Assembly (NCBI GenBank): GCA_028554795.2
Contig: CM068827.1
Span: forward strand, 76,436,677-76,500,676
Direction of reading: 5' to 3'
Origin: Sinohyriopsis cumingii
Lineage: Eukaryota > Mollusca > Bivalvia > Unionida > Unionidae
DNA length: 64,000 nt
Shown here: piece by piece, positions 63,611 through 64,000 of the stretch
Layout: each line of letters begins with the position of its first letter
Numbering within the stretch: position 1 is the first letter of the stretch
The notes under the pieces: generated by a model
Told to the model about the DNA's origin: nothing
Database searches by the model: none
What the model saw: the letters and a program-made list of their open reading frames with translations, nothing else
Made by a program: the position numbers and the translations under genes

Positions 63611-64000
63611 CAATAGCTTGATAGTTTATATGGTGCAATGGATTGTATCTAAAAGATTTAACATCGCAATTCCCCTAGTACACGTACCAAGTCGAGATAA
63701 GCTGCAAATATTATAATGCTACAAGGTATAATACAGAACATATTTTCAGGACACGTGATTCATATGCCCTACTGAAGTTAGAATCTCCAAAAGGTTCTAA
63801 AAGTTGGAGTCAACTGCTGTTTCTCCACCACCCACATAAAAATAAAGTTTTGATATGTTATTTGATGCACGGGAATGATCATCTTCGTTGCACTTGTTGC
63901 GTATGTATGATGCAATGTGACCTTGTGTTCGTTCAGTCGTTCGGTGTTACTAATATACTGGTTAAAATGAATAAATGCATATTTCTTGTTTGGAACGAGA
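63611..64000. other. Spacer to the window edge, no gene recognised
   Basis: Nothing recognisable. Confidence 0.45.

Overview
The window looks like intergenic or intronic DNA from an AT-rich animal genome, most likely a mollusc and probably a bivalve. That assignment is an inference. It rests on the tRNA-derived SINE families, the mix of (TA)n, (CATA)n and (GA)n arrays with minisatellites, and the transposon classes present (Ty3/gypsy, Penelope-like, L1/Tx1-like, Jockey-like, Polinton). I found no intact host gene, and no rRNA or genuine tRNA gene. The recognisable protein-coding sequence is of transposon origin and every copy is broken; a few short reading frames remain unidentified.

Layout. 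1-3.2 kb: AT-rich, no gene seen. 3.2-8.6 kb (minus strand): decayed Ty3/gypsy retrotransposon whose domains run gag, protease, integrase, reverse transcriptase, RNase H. This is the Ty1/copia-like order known from the Gmr1 group. 8.6-18.5 kb: TA, GA and CATA arrays, a full-length tRNA-derived SINE with perfect target-site duplications (10.5-10.9 kb), and the first copy of a ~0.9 kb unclassified repeat (11.8-12.7 kb). 18.5-25.7 kb: coding-like but unidentified debris, a short direct duplication and two SINE fragments. 25.7-26.7 kb: plus-strand Jockey-like LINE reverse transcriptase remnant. 27.3-28.3 kb: second copy of the 0.9 kb repeat. 28.3-38.2 kb: mainly AT-rich DNA with dispersed repeats, a SINE, two minisatellites and long TA tracts.

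38.2-42.7 kb (minus strand): L1/Tx1-like LINE with an intact CCHC knuckle in ORF1 and broken endonuclease and reverse transcriptase. 43.5-53.7 kb: a ~1 kb array of 32-34 bp units, members of a dispersed repeat family, and a 127 bp near-perfect palindrome. 53.7-55.4 kb (plus strand): 5'-truncated Penelope-like element with the RT catalytic FIDDI motif, a GIY-YIG endonuclease and a 3' hairpin. 57.2-62.9 kb (plus strand): fossil of a Polinton/Maverick element with fragments of protein-primed DNA polymerase B, retroviral-type integrase and a minor-capsid-like protein. A second full-length SINE has inserted into its polymerase region. The window ends in a 42-47 bp minisatellite.

The most notable points are the copia-like domain order in a gypsy element; the 0.9 kb repeat whose paired internal direct repeats match within each copy better than between copies, beside an AATAAA signal and a GTAAG donor-like motif; and the long palindrome. 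All family assignments come from reading motifs by eye and have not been tested by database search.
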